Source of the DNA: Saprospiraceae bacterium
GTDB lineage: Bacteria; Bacteroidota; Bacteroidia; Chitinophagales; Saprospiraceae
Direction of reading: 5' to 3'
Length of the DNA stretch: 64,000 nt
NCBI GenBank assembly: GCA_022844565.1
Contig: JALHLK010000001.1
Coordinates: 475,991-539,990, forward strand
Part shown: piece by piece, positions 18,880 through 28,109 of the stretch
Numbering within the stretch: position 1 is the first letter of the stretch
Layout of the letters: each line of letters starts with the position of its first letter
The notes under the pieces: generated by a model
Told to the model about the DNA's origin: nothing
Seen by the model: only the letters and a program-made list of their open reading frames with translations
Database searches by the model: none
Made by a program: the position numbers and the translations under genes

Positions 18880-20505
18880 TTACTTAATCAACATCACAGT
18901 CCCCTTATACACTTTCCTTGTGCCGTGAATACTTTTTAAGTTGACATTGTAAATGTAAACACCTGGTATGATATCACCATTTAGATTTTGTCCATTCCAT
19001 TCTTTAGCATCGGATACTAAAGAGCCCCATCGATCAAATATGGTGATGTCATAATCAATGATTTCTTCATCGTCATTGTGTAGTGTAAAAATGCTATTGA
19101 CACCTTGTACATTGGGAGAAAAGATATTTGGAAAATAAATTTTGAAATGTGTCAAGTTGACCAAGACAAAACTGTCGCAGCCAATGGAAGATTTGAGCAA
19201 CACGATGTGTTCACCTTCAGTTTTTAACTTTAAATGACCAATTTCATATCGATCACCTTCAAAAATTTTAGTAGCGACAGTATCGTAAGATTCTCCTATC
19301 ACTTTTAAAGACAGATTGACGGTGCTGTCGCAATTGTTTTTATCTTTAAATATATGTGTGTAATCTCCCGACTCTTTCAATATCTTATCTCCAAATGAAT
19401 ATTGACTACCTTTACAAATCAATTTCTGAGCTAAATTGGTAAATTGAGGTATTTTAAATTCGTATTTTTCTGTCAACTTACAGTTGTCATTATTGTCTTC
19501 AACCCTAGCTTGATAAGAACCTTCACCGTACATTTTTGATAGGCTTCTTTTATTTTCTCCTATCAGAGCTATCCCTTCTTTGTACCACTGGTATTTAAGT
19601 CCATCACGTTCTGGTACTTCCAATGTAAATTTATTATTACATGGATGAGAGACTTCTGATATTCTAAACTTGAATGACTCTAAATCGGCCAAAATCAAAT
19701 TATCAAAGTAATAATAAGTGCTCACTGAATTACTAATATCTGGGCAGTCAGGCCCAATAGCTATGGCGTTAATATCGATATTTGGGCTTACTTCGATCGA
19801 TGATTTAACCCAAGTATTTTGGTTGCCTCCAGATAAAAGTACTGATCCAAGTCTTACCCATTCAGGTTCTTTGGTTGGGCAACCTAATGCGATATTGCTG
19901 GTACCAAAAGGCAGTTTTGTACAAGTTGGTACACCAAAAAAGGTAATATTGATAGGAGGAGATCTAAGATCATCTACAAATCCAAGATTAAATTCTATGC
20001 GATATTTTTCTCCTTTGCGCAAGGGTTGTAAGAGACAAGCACCTGCATATTCTTTCCAAGAAGCTTCGTAACCACCACCTTGCATTGCTCTACCATCTCT
20101 AAAGCCTACAATGCCATTGCCATCAGGAATAGGCTGGGGTACAGGGAACTCTGGCCATCCCATCCATCCACACGTGTTAATGTAGTCGGTGGTTGGACCG
20201 GAAGCCTGTATCCATGTTTTTGCACAATTCAATTGACTTCGGTTAGTTGGGCAACATTCTTGCTCTTCAAATGAAGGATTGGGTATAAAGGATACTGGTT
20301 TTATGATTTGACAATTACAATCAACATCATTTAAGTCGATGAGCCCATCATTGTCGTCATCCTTTCCATTGTCACAAATTTCAAAGTTTTGATTATGGTT
20401 TTGAAAAAAATAGTCGTAAGTTTTTTTTGAAATAATTGTAAATAAACAGAATGGAATGAAAGCTATTTTAAATATAATTATGTTCTTAATATCTTGAAAA
20501 TTCAT
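18880..20505 (-). CDS. T9SS type B (gliding motility-associated, CHU_C) sorting-domain protein
   Basis: An N-terminal hydrophobic segment ('IIIFKIAFIPFCLFTIIS') is followed by 'CDNGKDDDNDGLIDLNDVDC', a thrombospondin-type-3-like calcium motif. Then comes a jelly-roll region (about 75-290, 'SFIPNPSFEEQECCP', 'YYYFDNLILADLE'), Ig-like segments, and the C-terminal type B sorting domain ('YFPNIFSPNVQGVNSIFTLHNDD', 'ITIFDRWGSLV', 'GVYIYNVNLKSIHG', ending 'GTVMLIK'). The protein is exported through the outer membrane by the T9SS. No catalytic motif is evident. It sits convergent with the aldo/keto reductase gene (40 bases apart). Confidence 0.87.
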   Translation of the reverse strand: MNFQDIKNIIIFKIAFIPFCLFTIISKKTYDYFFQNHNQNFEICDNGKDDDNDGLIDLNDVDCNCQIIKPVSFIPNPSFEEQECCPTNRSQLNCAKTWIQASGPTTDYINTCGWMGWPEFPVPQPIPDGNGIVGFRDGRAMQGGGYEASWKEYAGACLLQPLRKGEKYRIEFNLGFVDDLRSPPINITFFGVPTCTKLPFGTSNIALGCPTKEPEWVRLGSVLLSGGNQNTWVKSSIEVSPNIDINAIAIGPDCPDISNSVSTYYYFDNLILADLESFKFRISEVSHPCNNKFTLEVPERDGLKYQWYKEGIALIGENKRSLSKMYGEGSYQARVEDNNDNCKLTEKYEFKIPQFTNLAQKLICKGSQYSFGDKILKESGDYTHIFKDKNNCDSTVNLSLKVIGESYDTVATKIFEGDRYEIGHLKLKTEGEHIVLLKSSIGCDSFVLVNLTHFKIYFPNIFSPNVQGVNSIFTLHNDDEEIIDYDITIFDRWGSLVSDAKEWNGQNLNGDIIPGVYIYNVNLKSIHGTRKVYKGTVMLIK

Positions 20506-20787
20506 TCAGATTGTTTTTTACTATTTTTGTATTACGCCTATAATTATATACGGAAGTAAGGAAAAACAAAATTAGTGTTTTAAATTAATCTGATGGTAAA
20601 GAATGCTAGTTTTAATTATTTTATTTAATAAAAAGATGGGCGTGTAAATATTTTAGTTGGGAAGACAAACTGAACATTAGAAAAATTGTATTTTGGAAAA
20701 GAATTTTGAAAAAGTATTCTAGTAACTTATGTTCAAAAGTATATAAATTTAATAATATTTTTACATTGACAAATAAATTATCAAAGA

Positions 20788-22152
20788 ATGAAAGTACTAA
20801 ATATTTTTCAATTTTTTTTGGTCTGTATTCAGATCGTTATTGCACCGATTGGATTTTATTCATGTAAGAAGAATACAAAGCAAACTGTAATACAACTTTA
20901 TATACCTAAAACAACAGATGTTGTCATTTCTCGGGATGCATATAAGGATAAGTTATATGGATTTTGGCTAGGTCAATGTATAGCTAACTGGACTGGATTG
21001 GTTACAGAGATGGATAAGATTGGTAATATCGGTGAAATAAAAACGGGTGATTTTTATTCAAGAGCAGATTGGGGTCGTCCTGACCAACCCAGTATTTGGG
21101 CTCAAGGGGTGCCCAGTAATTTGTCAGCTACTATCGATTTTGTTTTTATGGACCATGATTCCATTTGGGGAGCAGATGACGATACGGATATAGAATATAT
21201 CTATCATTACCTCTTATCAACACATAAAACTGGGTTGCTAAGTGCTGATGAAATACGAAACGGTTGGATTAAACATATACGGAAGCAGGAAGAAAATTTT
21301 CTATGGGTGTCTAATCAAAGGGCATTTGATCTAATGAATGAAGGTATGAGGCCTCCAGCAACTGGCGAACCCAAAAATAATAAAGAATATGAAATGATTG
21401 ATGCACAACTAACCACTGAAATATTTGGGCTCTACGCTCCTTCTCGGCCTGATATCGCCACAAAAATAGCCTATTTGCCAGTTAGAACTACCGCTTCCGA
21501 AAATGCAGCATATATTTCTGAATTTTATATAAACATGCATGCATTGGCGAGTAGTGTAAGTGAAGAACTTTCTATGAAAGAACAAATTTTTTGGATGGCC
21601 AACCAATCAAGAAAAGTTTTGCCTAACAATAGTTATTCTGCGGATATGTATGACTATGTGTTAAAGAAATATAATGAGGGTCTGACCTGGGAACAAACAC
21701 GTGATTCTGTTTATGTTAGATATCAGGTCAATCAGCAAGGAGGTTATAACCTTACTTCAAAAAATATCTATTGCAACGCATGTTTTGCTGCTGGTATCAA
21801 CTTTGCAGCGAGTTTAGTCAGCTTATTTTATGGAGAAGGAGACATCAAAGAAACCATAAAAATTGCTGTCTTAGCTGGATGGGATTCTGACAATCCAGCA
21901 TCAACATGGGGCGGGTTATTAGGCTTTATGATAGGAAAATCGGGAGTGGAGCAAGCTTTCGGCCGTAAATTTAGTGATAGGTATAACATCCATCGCACCC
22001 GACAAAATTTCCCTAATAATGGCATTGATAATTTTGATAATATGTCTAAAATAGGTATTCAAATTATTGATCGCATTGTACAACAACAAATTAAAGGAGG
22101 TATTGACTTAAGTAGAAATGTTTGGTATATTCCTGTGCGAGAAAAAGAATAA
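20788..22152 (+). CDS. Exported ADP-ribosylglycohydrolase-family lipoprotein
   Basis: The N-terminus ends in a lipobox (APIGFYSCKKN), so this DraG/ARH-fold protein is predicted to be outside the cytoplasm. The family layout is visible: 'DKLYGFWLGQCIANWTGL' at the start, an acidic metal site 'WGADDDTDIEYIY' (about residues 128-140), and a second site 'VLAGWDSDNPASTWGGLLGFMIG' (about 360-382). Cytosolic relatives remove ADP-ribose from proteins using two Mg ions. Exported Bacteroidota versions sit in carbohydrate loci and have no known substrate. It is followed by an SGNH hydrolase on the same strand, 109 bases downstream. Confidence 0.85.
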   Translation: MKVLNIFQFFLVCIQIVIAPIGFYSCKKNTKQTVIQLYIPKTTDVVISRDAYKDKLYGFWLGQCIANWTGLVTEMDKIGNIGEIKTGDFYSRADWGRPDQPSIWAQGVPSNLSATIDFVFMDHDSIWGADDDTDIEYIYHYLLSTHKTGLLSADEIRNGWIKHIRKQEENFLWVSNQRAFDLMNEGMRPPATGEPKNNKEYEMIDAQLTTEIFGLYAPSRPDIATKIAYLPVRTTASENAAYISEFYINMHALASSVSEELSMKEQIFWMANQSRKVLPNNSYSADMYDYVLKKYNEGLTWEQTRDSVYVRYQVNQQGGYNLTSKNIYCNACFAAGINFAASLVSLFYGEGDIKETIKIAVLAGWDSDNPASTWGGLLGFMIGKSGVEQAFGRKFSDRYNIHRTRQNFPNNGIDNFDNMSKIGIQIIDRIVQQQIKGGIDLSRNVWYIPVREKE

Positions 22153-22261
22153 CAAGAGTACACATTGAAACATAAGAGAAAAATATTAAATAAAGCAATT
22201 ACTATAAATACTCTAAATTACTTTCCTATTTTTACAAATTCTTAATTCAAAATCAAATCAA

Positions 22262-22948
22262 ATGAAATTCAAATTCTTATCCATCATTTTTCTACTCAAT
22301 TTTTCTTTAAGCCTAATTTCCCAAAGTCCATCCACTACAAAACCAATGCCCTTTTTCGCAGCAATTGACCGATATGAAAGTGCAAATCAAAGGGCAAAAA
22401 AGGTCAAAGTTGTCTTGATTGGTGACTCAATAACAGAAGGGTGGTGGAGACAAGATTCGACATTTTTTATCAATCAAAATTATGTTGGTCGAGGTATAAG
22501 TGGACAGACTTCGCCACAATTGTTGGTGCGTTTTAGACAAGATGTGATCAATTTGAAGCCTAAGGCAGTTGTCATCCATATTGGTACCAATGATATCGCG
22601 CAGAATACTGGCCCATATCTGCAGAAGTATACCTTACAACACATACAATCCATGATAGATTTGGCCAAAGCGAATAAAATTCAGGTATTTCTAGCTTCTG
22701 TATTGCCAGCTACACAATTTAAATGGCGACCTGAAGTTGGTGATCAATCTTCGACAATTGTAGCATTAAATGAGGCCATTAAAGATCTTGCAGTGAAAAA
22801 TAAAGCAACCTATATCGATTATCATTCTGCAGTGAAAAATAGCCAAAACGGTATGGATCCATCCATTGCTCCTGATGGAGTACATCCAAATAAGGAGGGA
22901 TTCGAAATAATGAAAGCTGTACTTACGAAAGCACTGGCTAAGATTTAG
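22262..22948 (+). CDS. Secreted SGNH/GDSL-type esterase (acetylhydrolase-like)
   Basis: A signal peptide (MKFKFLSIIFLLNFSLSLISQ) precedes an SGNH fold of about 200 residues. Block I is 'VVLIGDSITEGW' with nucleophile S56, block II is the Gly of 'GRGISGQTSPQ', block III is 'IHIGTNDIAQ', and block V is 'APDGVHPNKEG' with D205 and H208. This resembles the platelet-activating-factor acetylhydrolase IB-gamma/rhamnogalacturonan acetylesterase branch. Removal of acetyl groups from plant polysaccharide is likely given the xylan-degrading neighbours, but the substrate is not directly shown. Confidence 0.88.
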   Translation: MKFKFLSIIFLLNFSLSLISQSPSTTKPMPFFAAIDRYESANQRAKKVKVVLIGDSITEGWWRQDSTFFINQNYVGRGISGQTSPQLLVRFRQDVINLKPKAVVIHIGTNDIAQNTGPYLQKYTLQHIQSMIDLAKANKIQVFLASVLPATQFKWRPEVGDQSSTIVALNEAIKDLAVKNKATYIDYHSAVKNSQNGMDPSIAPDGVHPNKEGFEIMKAVLTKALAKI

Positions 22949-23084
22949 AACTTGAAGATGTATTTTAGAAGAAACTATAAAAAAAAACTTCAGCTTTTAA
23001 AAAGTTATTTATACATTATTTTGAAAAAATGAGTACACTTGCACCATCTCTTATGGTCTTTCAAATTGTTTAAAGTAGAACGCT

Positions 23085-24884
23085 ATGATCTTACAGGTTG
23101 TTAAAAATGCTCTTTGGGTAATAATTTCAAGGCTTCAGGTGTGTCTTTACATCATCATTTCATTTTCTGCTATTGGCCAAGACCTAGTATTCAGAACGAA
23201 TTTGGCTGGTTATTTACCTGATGCACACAAAAAGGCACTACTTCTTTCAAGAACTGCTTTATTGATAGATTCAGTGTACTTGATTCAAAAAGCTGGGCAG
23301 AAGAAAATTCCAATAAAAATCGCAGAAGTAAGTAATTGGGAACCCTTTGTCAAAACGTATTCCATAGACTTTTCAAACATTAAAAATAAAGGTACTTACT
23401 TTTTTGAAACAAAAGATAAAGCTTCAAGATCCGAAGAGTTTGAAATCGGAAGTTATCCCACATGGCAAGAAGATATTGTGCGATTTATGCAAACTCAACG
23501 ATGTGGATTTAATCCTTTTATTGGGGAGTATTGTCACCAACATGATGGCAAAAGTTTTTACGGTCAAGTACCCGACTCTACAAATATAGATGCACGTGGT
23601 GGTTGGCATGACGCGGGTGATCAGTTGAAGTATTTGATTACAGCTTCTAATGCCACCGCAAGGATGTTATTGTCTTACCAACTTTATCCAAAAAAATTTG
23701 GTGATTTTGTAGATGAAAAAGGATTACCTGGTAAAAATGGCTTGCCTGATGTACTTGATGAAGCAAAATGGGGTCTGGATTGGATATTTAAATTGCACCC
23801 TAATCCCAATGAATTGTACCATCAAGTTGCAGATGATAGAGATCATAAAGGATTTAAGCTCCCACACTTAGAAAATGTAGATTATGGTTGGGGTGTAAAT
23901 AAAGATAGGCCTGTATATGCTGCAACTGGTGAACCTCAAGGTTTAGGAAAATATAAAAGTAAAGCAACGGGTATGGCCAATTTAGCTGGTAGATCTGCAG
24001 CTGCAATGGCATTGGGTTATCAAGTTTTACGGACATTTCCAAGTCAAAAATCCTATTCAGAGAAGTGTTTACAAGCTGCTAAAGAGTTATATGGGTTAGG
24101 TAAAAGAAAAGAAGGGTATCAACAAGGTAATTCGTATGGAGCTCCATATAGGTACGAGGAGAATACTTGGGCAGATGACATGGAGTGGGGAGCAGCCGCC
24201 TTATACAAGTGTACAAAAAACAAAAATTATCTAGATGATGCTCGGAGATATGCTAAAATGATCAATATCTGGTCTTGGATGGAGCGTGATACAGCTTCAC
24301 ATTACGAAATGTATCCGTTTGTGAATATGGGGCATTATGCCCTATGGGAGATTGGTACTGCTCAAGACAAAAAAGACGCAATCGATTATTACAGTAAAAA
24401 CCTTGAAAAAATAAAGGCTAAGGCTGACCAAAATGCCTATGGTGTTGGACACTTGTTCATATGGTGCTCGAATCACCTCGCTACTGCAGCGGCTACTCAA
24501 GCATTGCTCTTGAATAGAATGACGAATTCTAAGAAATATGACGATTTGGTTCAAAATCATACTAATTGGCTACTAGGGTTGAATCCTTGGGGAACCAGTA
24601 TGATTACTGAAGTCCCAGAAAATAAAGACACTCCAGTAGACGTGCACATGCCATTTTGGATACTCTTGAAAAAGAAGGTAAAAGGTAGCTTGGTAGATGG
24701 ACCATTGAGAAGAACCATTCACGACAAAATGATTGCCATCCGACTTTCAGAACCTGATGAATATGAAAGTTTTCAGCCACCTCATATCCGATACTGGGAT
24801 GATTACGCTGATTATTCCACCAACGAACCTACGATGGATGGTTCGGCAGATTTAATACTTTTGATGGCTTATTTTAGTAAATAA
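23085..24884 (+). CDS. Glycoside hydrolase family 9 endoglucanase-like enzyme
   Basis: A hydrophobic leader ('LQVCLYIIISFSAIGQ') precedes an N-terminal Ig-like CelD_N domain ('FRTNLAGYLPDAHKKALLLS'). The (alpha/alpha)6 barrel follows: 'ARGGWHDAGDQLKYL' holds the base/nucleophile aspartates D176 and D179, and 'YSTNEPTMDGSADLILLMAYF' near the end holds the acid E581. The 'RCGFNPFIGEYCH' segment is typical of the family. It probably cleaves beta-1,4-glucan (cellulose, xyloglucan or mixed-linkage glucan). There is no carbohydrate-binding module or T9SS tail, so a periplasmic location is likely. A Dabb lipoprotein gene follows after 17 bases. Confidence 0.9.
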   Translation: MILQVVKNALWVIISRLQVCLYIIISFSAIGQDLVFRTNLAGYLPDAHKKALLLSRTALLIDSVYLIQKAGQKKIPIKIAEVSNWEPFVKTYSIDFSNIKNKGTYFFETKDKASRSEEFEIGSYPTWQEDIVRFMQTQRCGFNPFIGEYCHQHDGKSFYGQVPDSTNIDARGGWHDAGDQLKYLITASNATARMLLSYQLYPKKFGDFVDEKGLPGKNGLPDVLDEAKWGLDWIFKLHPNPNELYHQVADDRDHKGFKLPHLENVDYGWGVNKDRPVYAATGEPQGLGKYKSKATGMANLAGRSAAAMALGYQVLRTFPSQKSYSEKCLQAAKELYGLGKRKEGYQQGNSYGAPYRYEENTWADDMEWGAAALYKCTKNKNYLDDARRYAKMINIWSWMERDTASHYEMYPFVNMGHYALWEIGTAQDKKDAIDYYSKNLEKIKAKADQNAYGVGHLFIWCSNHLATAAATQALLLNRMTNSKKYDDLVQNHTNWLLGLNPWGTSMITEVPENKDTPVDVHMPFWILLKKKVKGSLVDGPLRRTIHDKMIAIRLSEPDEYESFQPPHIRYWDDYADYSTNEPTMDGSADLILLMAYFSK

Positions 24885-24901
24885 TTTATAAATATAAACA
24901 A

Positions 24902-25345
24902 ATGAAAAAATTCAGATTCTTGCTCTTAGCTCCCGTATTTATTGCTTTTGTCCTAGTTGGATGCCAAAGCAAACAAAATGAAGCGCCTAAAGAAGCTAAT
25001 TCCGATTTGACTCAGGCAGAACCAGTAAAAGTTGACCAAAAGGGCTTGTTAAAACATACTGTAATTTTTAAATTTAAAAATACAGCTCCGAAGGCTTCAG
25101 TAGATTCATGCGTAGCAGCTTTCAAAGCTTTAGAGGGAAAAATCAAAGAAATTCAAGCATTCGAGTTCGGATTAAACAATTCTCCTGAAAACTGGCATCA
25201 AGGTTTCACTCATTGTTTTGTACTTACTTTCAAAAACTATGATGATTTAGCCATATATGCTGAGCATCCCGAACACAAAGCATTTGGTAGTATTGTTGGG
25301 CCACATATGGAGAAGGTGTTTGTGGTGGATTATGTTGTGGAATAG
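24902..25345 (+). CDS. Dabb (stress-responsive A/B barrel) domain lipoprotein
   Basis: The lipoprotein signal (LLAPVFIAFVLVGCQS) is followed by a short Ala/Glu-rich linker and a Dabb ferredoxin-like barrel from about residue 48: 'LLKHTVIFKFKNTAPKASVD', 'FEFGLNNSPENWHQGFTHCFVLTF', 'AIYAEHPEHKAFG' and 'KVFVVDYVV'. Dabb proteins are small dimeric barrels; most are cytosolic, so an exported, lipid-anchored copy is less usual though recurrent in Bacteroidota carbohydrate loci. It lies 17 bases after the GH9 gene and is probably its operon partner. Its function is unknown. Confidence 0.85.
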   Translation: MKKFRFLLLAPVFIAFVLVGCQSKQNEAPKEANSDLTQAEPVKVDQKGLLKHTVIFKFKNTAPKASVDSCVAAFKALEGKIKEIQAFEFGLNNSPENWHQGFTHCFVLTFKNYDDLAIYAEHPEHKAFGSIVGPHMEKVFVVDYVVE

Positions 25346-25366
25346 GTTTATTACTAAGTTTTAAAA

Positions 25367-26509
25367 CTATTTCTTATAATTCAATAATATATCCAATGCA
25401 GCCTTAGGCTTTTTATTCCTTGTCCATAGCAATGGATAGTTGATTCTTTTGTCAATAGGATAATCATTTTTCCATGACATTCCATCGTGTACGCCCCAAA
25501 ATGTGACTCTATCAATCTTATCTTTTTTGGCTAAGAAGATATTGAAGAGTTCTTTGTATCGCTTGGCTTGAAGATCTTCTACATCTTTTGGTAATCCATT
25601 GCGATAAGGATCAAGAAAAATTTTAAACTCTTCTAGCTGAAACTGTGGGTGCAGCATGCCCGTACCAATAATTTGTCCTTCTTTGGTCAAAGGTAGGACG
25701 TCAACATCCAACTCGGTGATCATCACTTTTACACTCAAAGCAGCATATGAATCAATGGCATCTTCAATATATTTATTCTTAGGGAAATTTAAGCCCCAAT
25801 GACCTTGTATTCCAATCCCATCAATTTTAATGCCTTCCGATTGTAGCATTTTGACCATTTTGACGATACCTTGTACTTTTTCTGGTCTCCATGCATTAAA
25901 GTCATTGTAATACAATTCTGATTTAGGAGTGTATTTGGCAGCATATTGAAACGACAATTTTACCAAAGTATCTCCACTCCCAATAGCGTTCACCCATTTT
26001 GTAGGTCTATAATTGCCATCTTCACCGATCACTTCATTCACAACATCCCACGCATGGACTTTTCCATCATATCTACTTGCAACTTCTTTAATGTAGTCAT
26101 GAAGTCTTTGTTTCACATCAGCTTGACTCTTTGGTGTTCCATCCTCATTGGTAAAAAACCAATCAGGGCATTGATTGTGCCAAACTAAAGTATGGGCAAC
26201 GATATGCATATTATTCTTTTTACCAAATTCGACGAATTCGTCTGCTGGTCCAAAATTATAGACACCAGGTTTTGGATTAAGTGTCTCTGCTTTCATTATA
26301 TTTTCTACAGTTATGCTGTTAAAATGGGAATTAACAATGTCTTGAGAGGCTTGATCTCTGCCGCTAGTGATGGTAGGAGTGACGGCAGTGCCTATTAAAA
26401 ATGCATCTTTGTAAACATCTTTAAGAAATATATTTTTTGAATTTTTGGTTTGGCTTATTCCTGAACTAGAGAATATCGAAAATAGTAAGAAAAAACTACA
26501 ATATTTCAT
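25367..26509 (-). CDS. Glycoside hydrolase family 10 endo-beta-1,4-xylanase
   Basis: A signal peptide (MKYCSFFLLFSIFSSSGISQ) is followed directly by a single GH10 barrel: 'NSITVENIMKAETLNPKPGVYNFGPAD', 'VAHTLVWHNQCPDWFF', acid/base E159 in 'HAWDVVNEVIGEDG', 'LYYNDFNAWRPEK', 'DGIGIQGHWGLNFP', nucleophile E266 in 'VMITELDVDVL', and 'VTFWGVHDGMSWKNDYP'. It hydrolyses internal xylan linkages. It is the last gene of a minus-strand operon that starts with DUF6807 and includes a CE15 glucuronoyl esterase 43 bases upstream. It has no binding module. Confidence 0.95.
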   Translation of the reverse strand: MKYCSFFLLFSIFSSSGISQTKNSKNIFLKDVYKDAFLIGTAVTPTITSGRDQASQDIVNSHFNSITVENIMKAETLNPKPGVYNFGPADEFVEFGKKNNMHIVAHTLVWHNQCPDWFFTNEDGTPKSQADVKQRLHDYIKEVASRYDGKVHAWDVVNEVIGEDGNYRPTKWVNAIGSGDTLVKLSFQYAAKYTPKSELYYNDFNAWRPEKVQGIVKMVKMLQSEGIKIDGIGIQGHWGLNFPKNKYIEDAIDSYAALSVKVMITELDVDVLPLTKEGQIIGTGMLHPQFQLEEFKIFLDPYRNGLPKDVEDLQAKRYKELFNIFLAKKDKIDRVTFWGVHDGMSWKNDYPIDKRINYPLLWTRNKKPKAALDILLNYKK

Positions 26510-26552
26510 GTTAAAGATATTTTATATATTAATAGATTTTTAAACATGGGGG

Positions 26553-28079
26553 TCATTTTAATAATTGATTAGCCCATGCTATGAATGTTGGAAAGTTAGG
26601 AGCATCGGTATGTCCTCCGTCATGTTGTCTCCATGCCAAATGGCCGTCGGTGAGACTTTTTAGAACTGGTGGAATAACTTCTTTTTTATAATCATTCGTC
26701 ACTCCTAAATCTTTACTTCCTAGGAGTTTGAAGGCTGATCCGGCAGCAACCGTAGCTTCCCAACTTCCTTGTTGATCGAGCCATTTAGCGTCTCCTTTTT
26801 CGGGTATTCCGTAGCTTATAAAAGTTGGCCTTGGTGCACAAAGAGCTAATAGTTGATGTGAATCTACTTTAAGATCACATCCTGTTTTTTTACCGCATTT
26901 TCCTTCTTCCGTAGCATATTTAAGATAATTTCCAGCCATCCAATGATGTGCACCACCACCTGCAAGATTTTCTACGGATTCACCAAAACTTCTTCTATGT
27001 AATGTGACGCCACCTTTGCCTGAAGAACCAATCAAACCTACTGCAAAACGCGGTTTAAAAGCTAAGGTAACTAAAGCAGCTTTACCATATCGAGATACAC
27101 CTTCAATGCCCACTTTTTTGGCATTAACCAAAGTATCGGTTTCGAGATAGTCAAGAGCGCGTGCTGCCCCCCAAGACCAAGCTCGTAAAGCACCCCAATC
27201 GTCGGCCTTACGAGGCTGACCTTTATTGACTAATCCAATGATGCCTCGAGTCAATCCTGATCCATTGTCAGCTTGTATTGACGAGGGGTCAATTGTACAA
27301 TAGCCCCATCCAGCAGCTAATAAACGTTCTTGCGGTGTGAGTTGATCATCGGGTTTTGGTTGGGTAAAAAAGTTTGGTGCAGGCAATCTTGTGATGGGTT
27401 GATAAGCTGGATATTTTTCAAAAATTTCACCCATTGAAGGATCAGCTTGGATCATCATTTTCTTGAATGAATCATTTATCTTCTGTAAATCATCCGGTGA
27501 TGGCTGTGCAGGGGCGGGTAGGGAAGGCCATCCAAACATCATCAAAACAGGTACAGGACCTTTGACATTCGATGGAGTGACTAATACCATTTTTATATTT
27601 ACATCAATCAAAGGGTAAGCGCTATTGTCGACTTGCCCAATAATTTCTTTTGCTACTACAGGTATTCTATTTACAAATTCTTTGTCGACTATTTTTACTT
27701 TCCAATTGACAGAAGGGATGTTTTTGGGCAAACGTCCATATACTTCTTTTTCAAACTCTTCTACGATTTCAGGCCTTCGTTCTTTCCACCACATATCTGG
27801 GCTGGTAACTTTCTTGCCATTGTTTAGTTGAAGAATTTGAGGTAATACTGGGCAAGGATTAGCATTATTCTCATCATAATTTGCCGCATTTGGTGCGTTT
27901 TCATTACCATTTTTGCCAGGTCTTAAATGAACAATACCAAGCTGACTTTTCATATTGTCGTGATCCTGTTGCGAAGTAAAAGTAGTAAGTTTTGGATATT
28001 TACTACTGTCTATAGGAGTTTGTGCAATGATTATAGTATTAATGATTAATAGACTGAAAAAGAAGCTATTTCGAAACAT
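26553..28079 (-). CDS. CE15-family glucuronoyl esterase
   Basis: The signal peptide (MFRNSFFFSLLIINTIIIAQ) precedes an alpha/beta hydrolase of about 480 residues. The nucleophile elbow is 'VGIEGVSRYGKAALVTLAF' with S329, matching the CE15 G-x-S-R-x-G-K pattern. 'LIGSSGKGGVTLHRRSFGESVENL' supplies the acid-side region, and 'WRQHDGGHTDAPNFPTFI' carries the catalytic His near the C-terminus. CE15 enzymes cut ester bonds between methyl-glucuronic acid of xylan and lignin alcohols. It sits between an SASA-type esterase and a GH10 xylanase in the same operon, so glucuronoxylan debranching fits well. Confidence 0.92.
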   Translation of the reverse strand: MFRNSFFFSLLIINTIIIAQTPIDSSKYPKLTTFTSQQDHDNMKSQLGIVHLRPGKNGNENAPNAANYDENNANPCPVLPQILQLNNGKKVTSPDMWWKERRPEIVEEFEKEVYGRLPKNIPSVNWKVKIVDKEFVNRIPVVAKEIIGQVDNSAYPLIDVNIKMVLVTPSNVKGPVPVLMMFGWPSLPAPAQPSPDDLQKINDSFKKMMIQADPSMGEIFEKYPAYQPITRLPAPNFFTQPKPDDQLTPQERLLAAGWGYCTIDPSSIQADNGSGLTRGIIGLVNKGQPRKADDWGALRAWSWGAARALDYLETDTLVNAKKVGIEGVSRYGKAALVTLAFKPRFAVGLIGSSGKGGVTLHRRSFGESVENLAGGGAHHWMAGNYLKYATEEGKCGKKTGCDLKVDSHQLLALCAPRPTFISYGIPEKGDAKWLDQQGSWEATVAAGSAFKLLGSKDLGVTNDYKKEVIPPVLKSLTDGHLAWRQHDGGHTDAPNFPTFIAWANQLLK

Positions 28080-28109
28080 TTTGAGTTAATTTAAAATGGA
28101 AATTAAACA

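Noticed and set aside
19718..20071. A 117-codon plus-strand frame inside the type B T9SS gene
   Set aside because: It mirrors codon bias of the real minus-strand gene, which has a signal segment and sorting domain.
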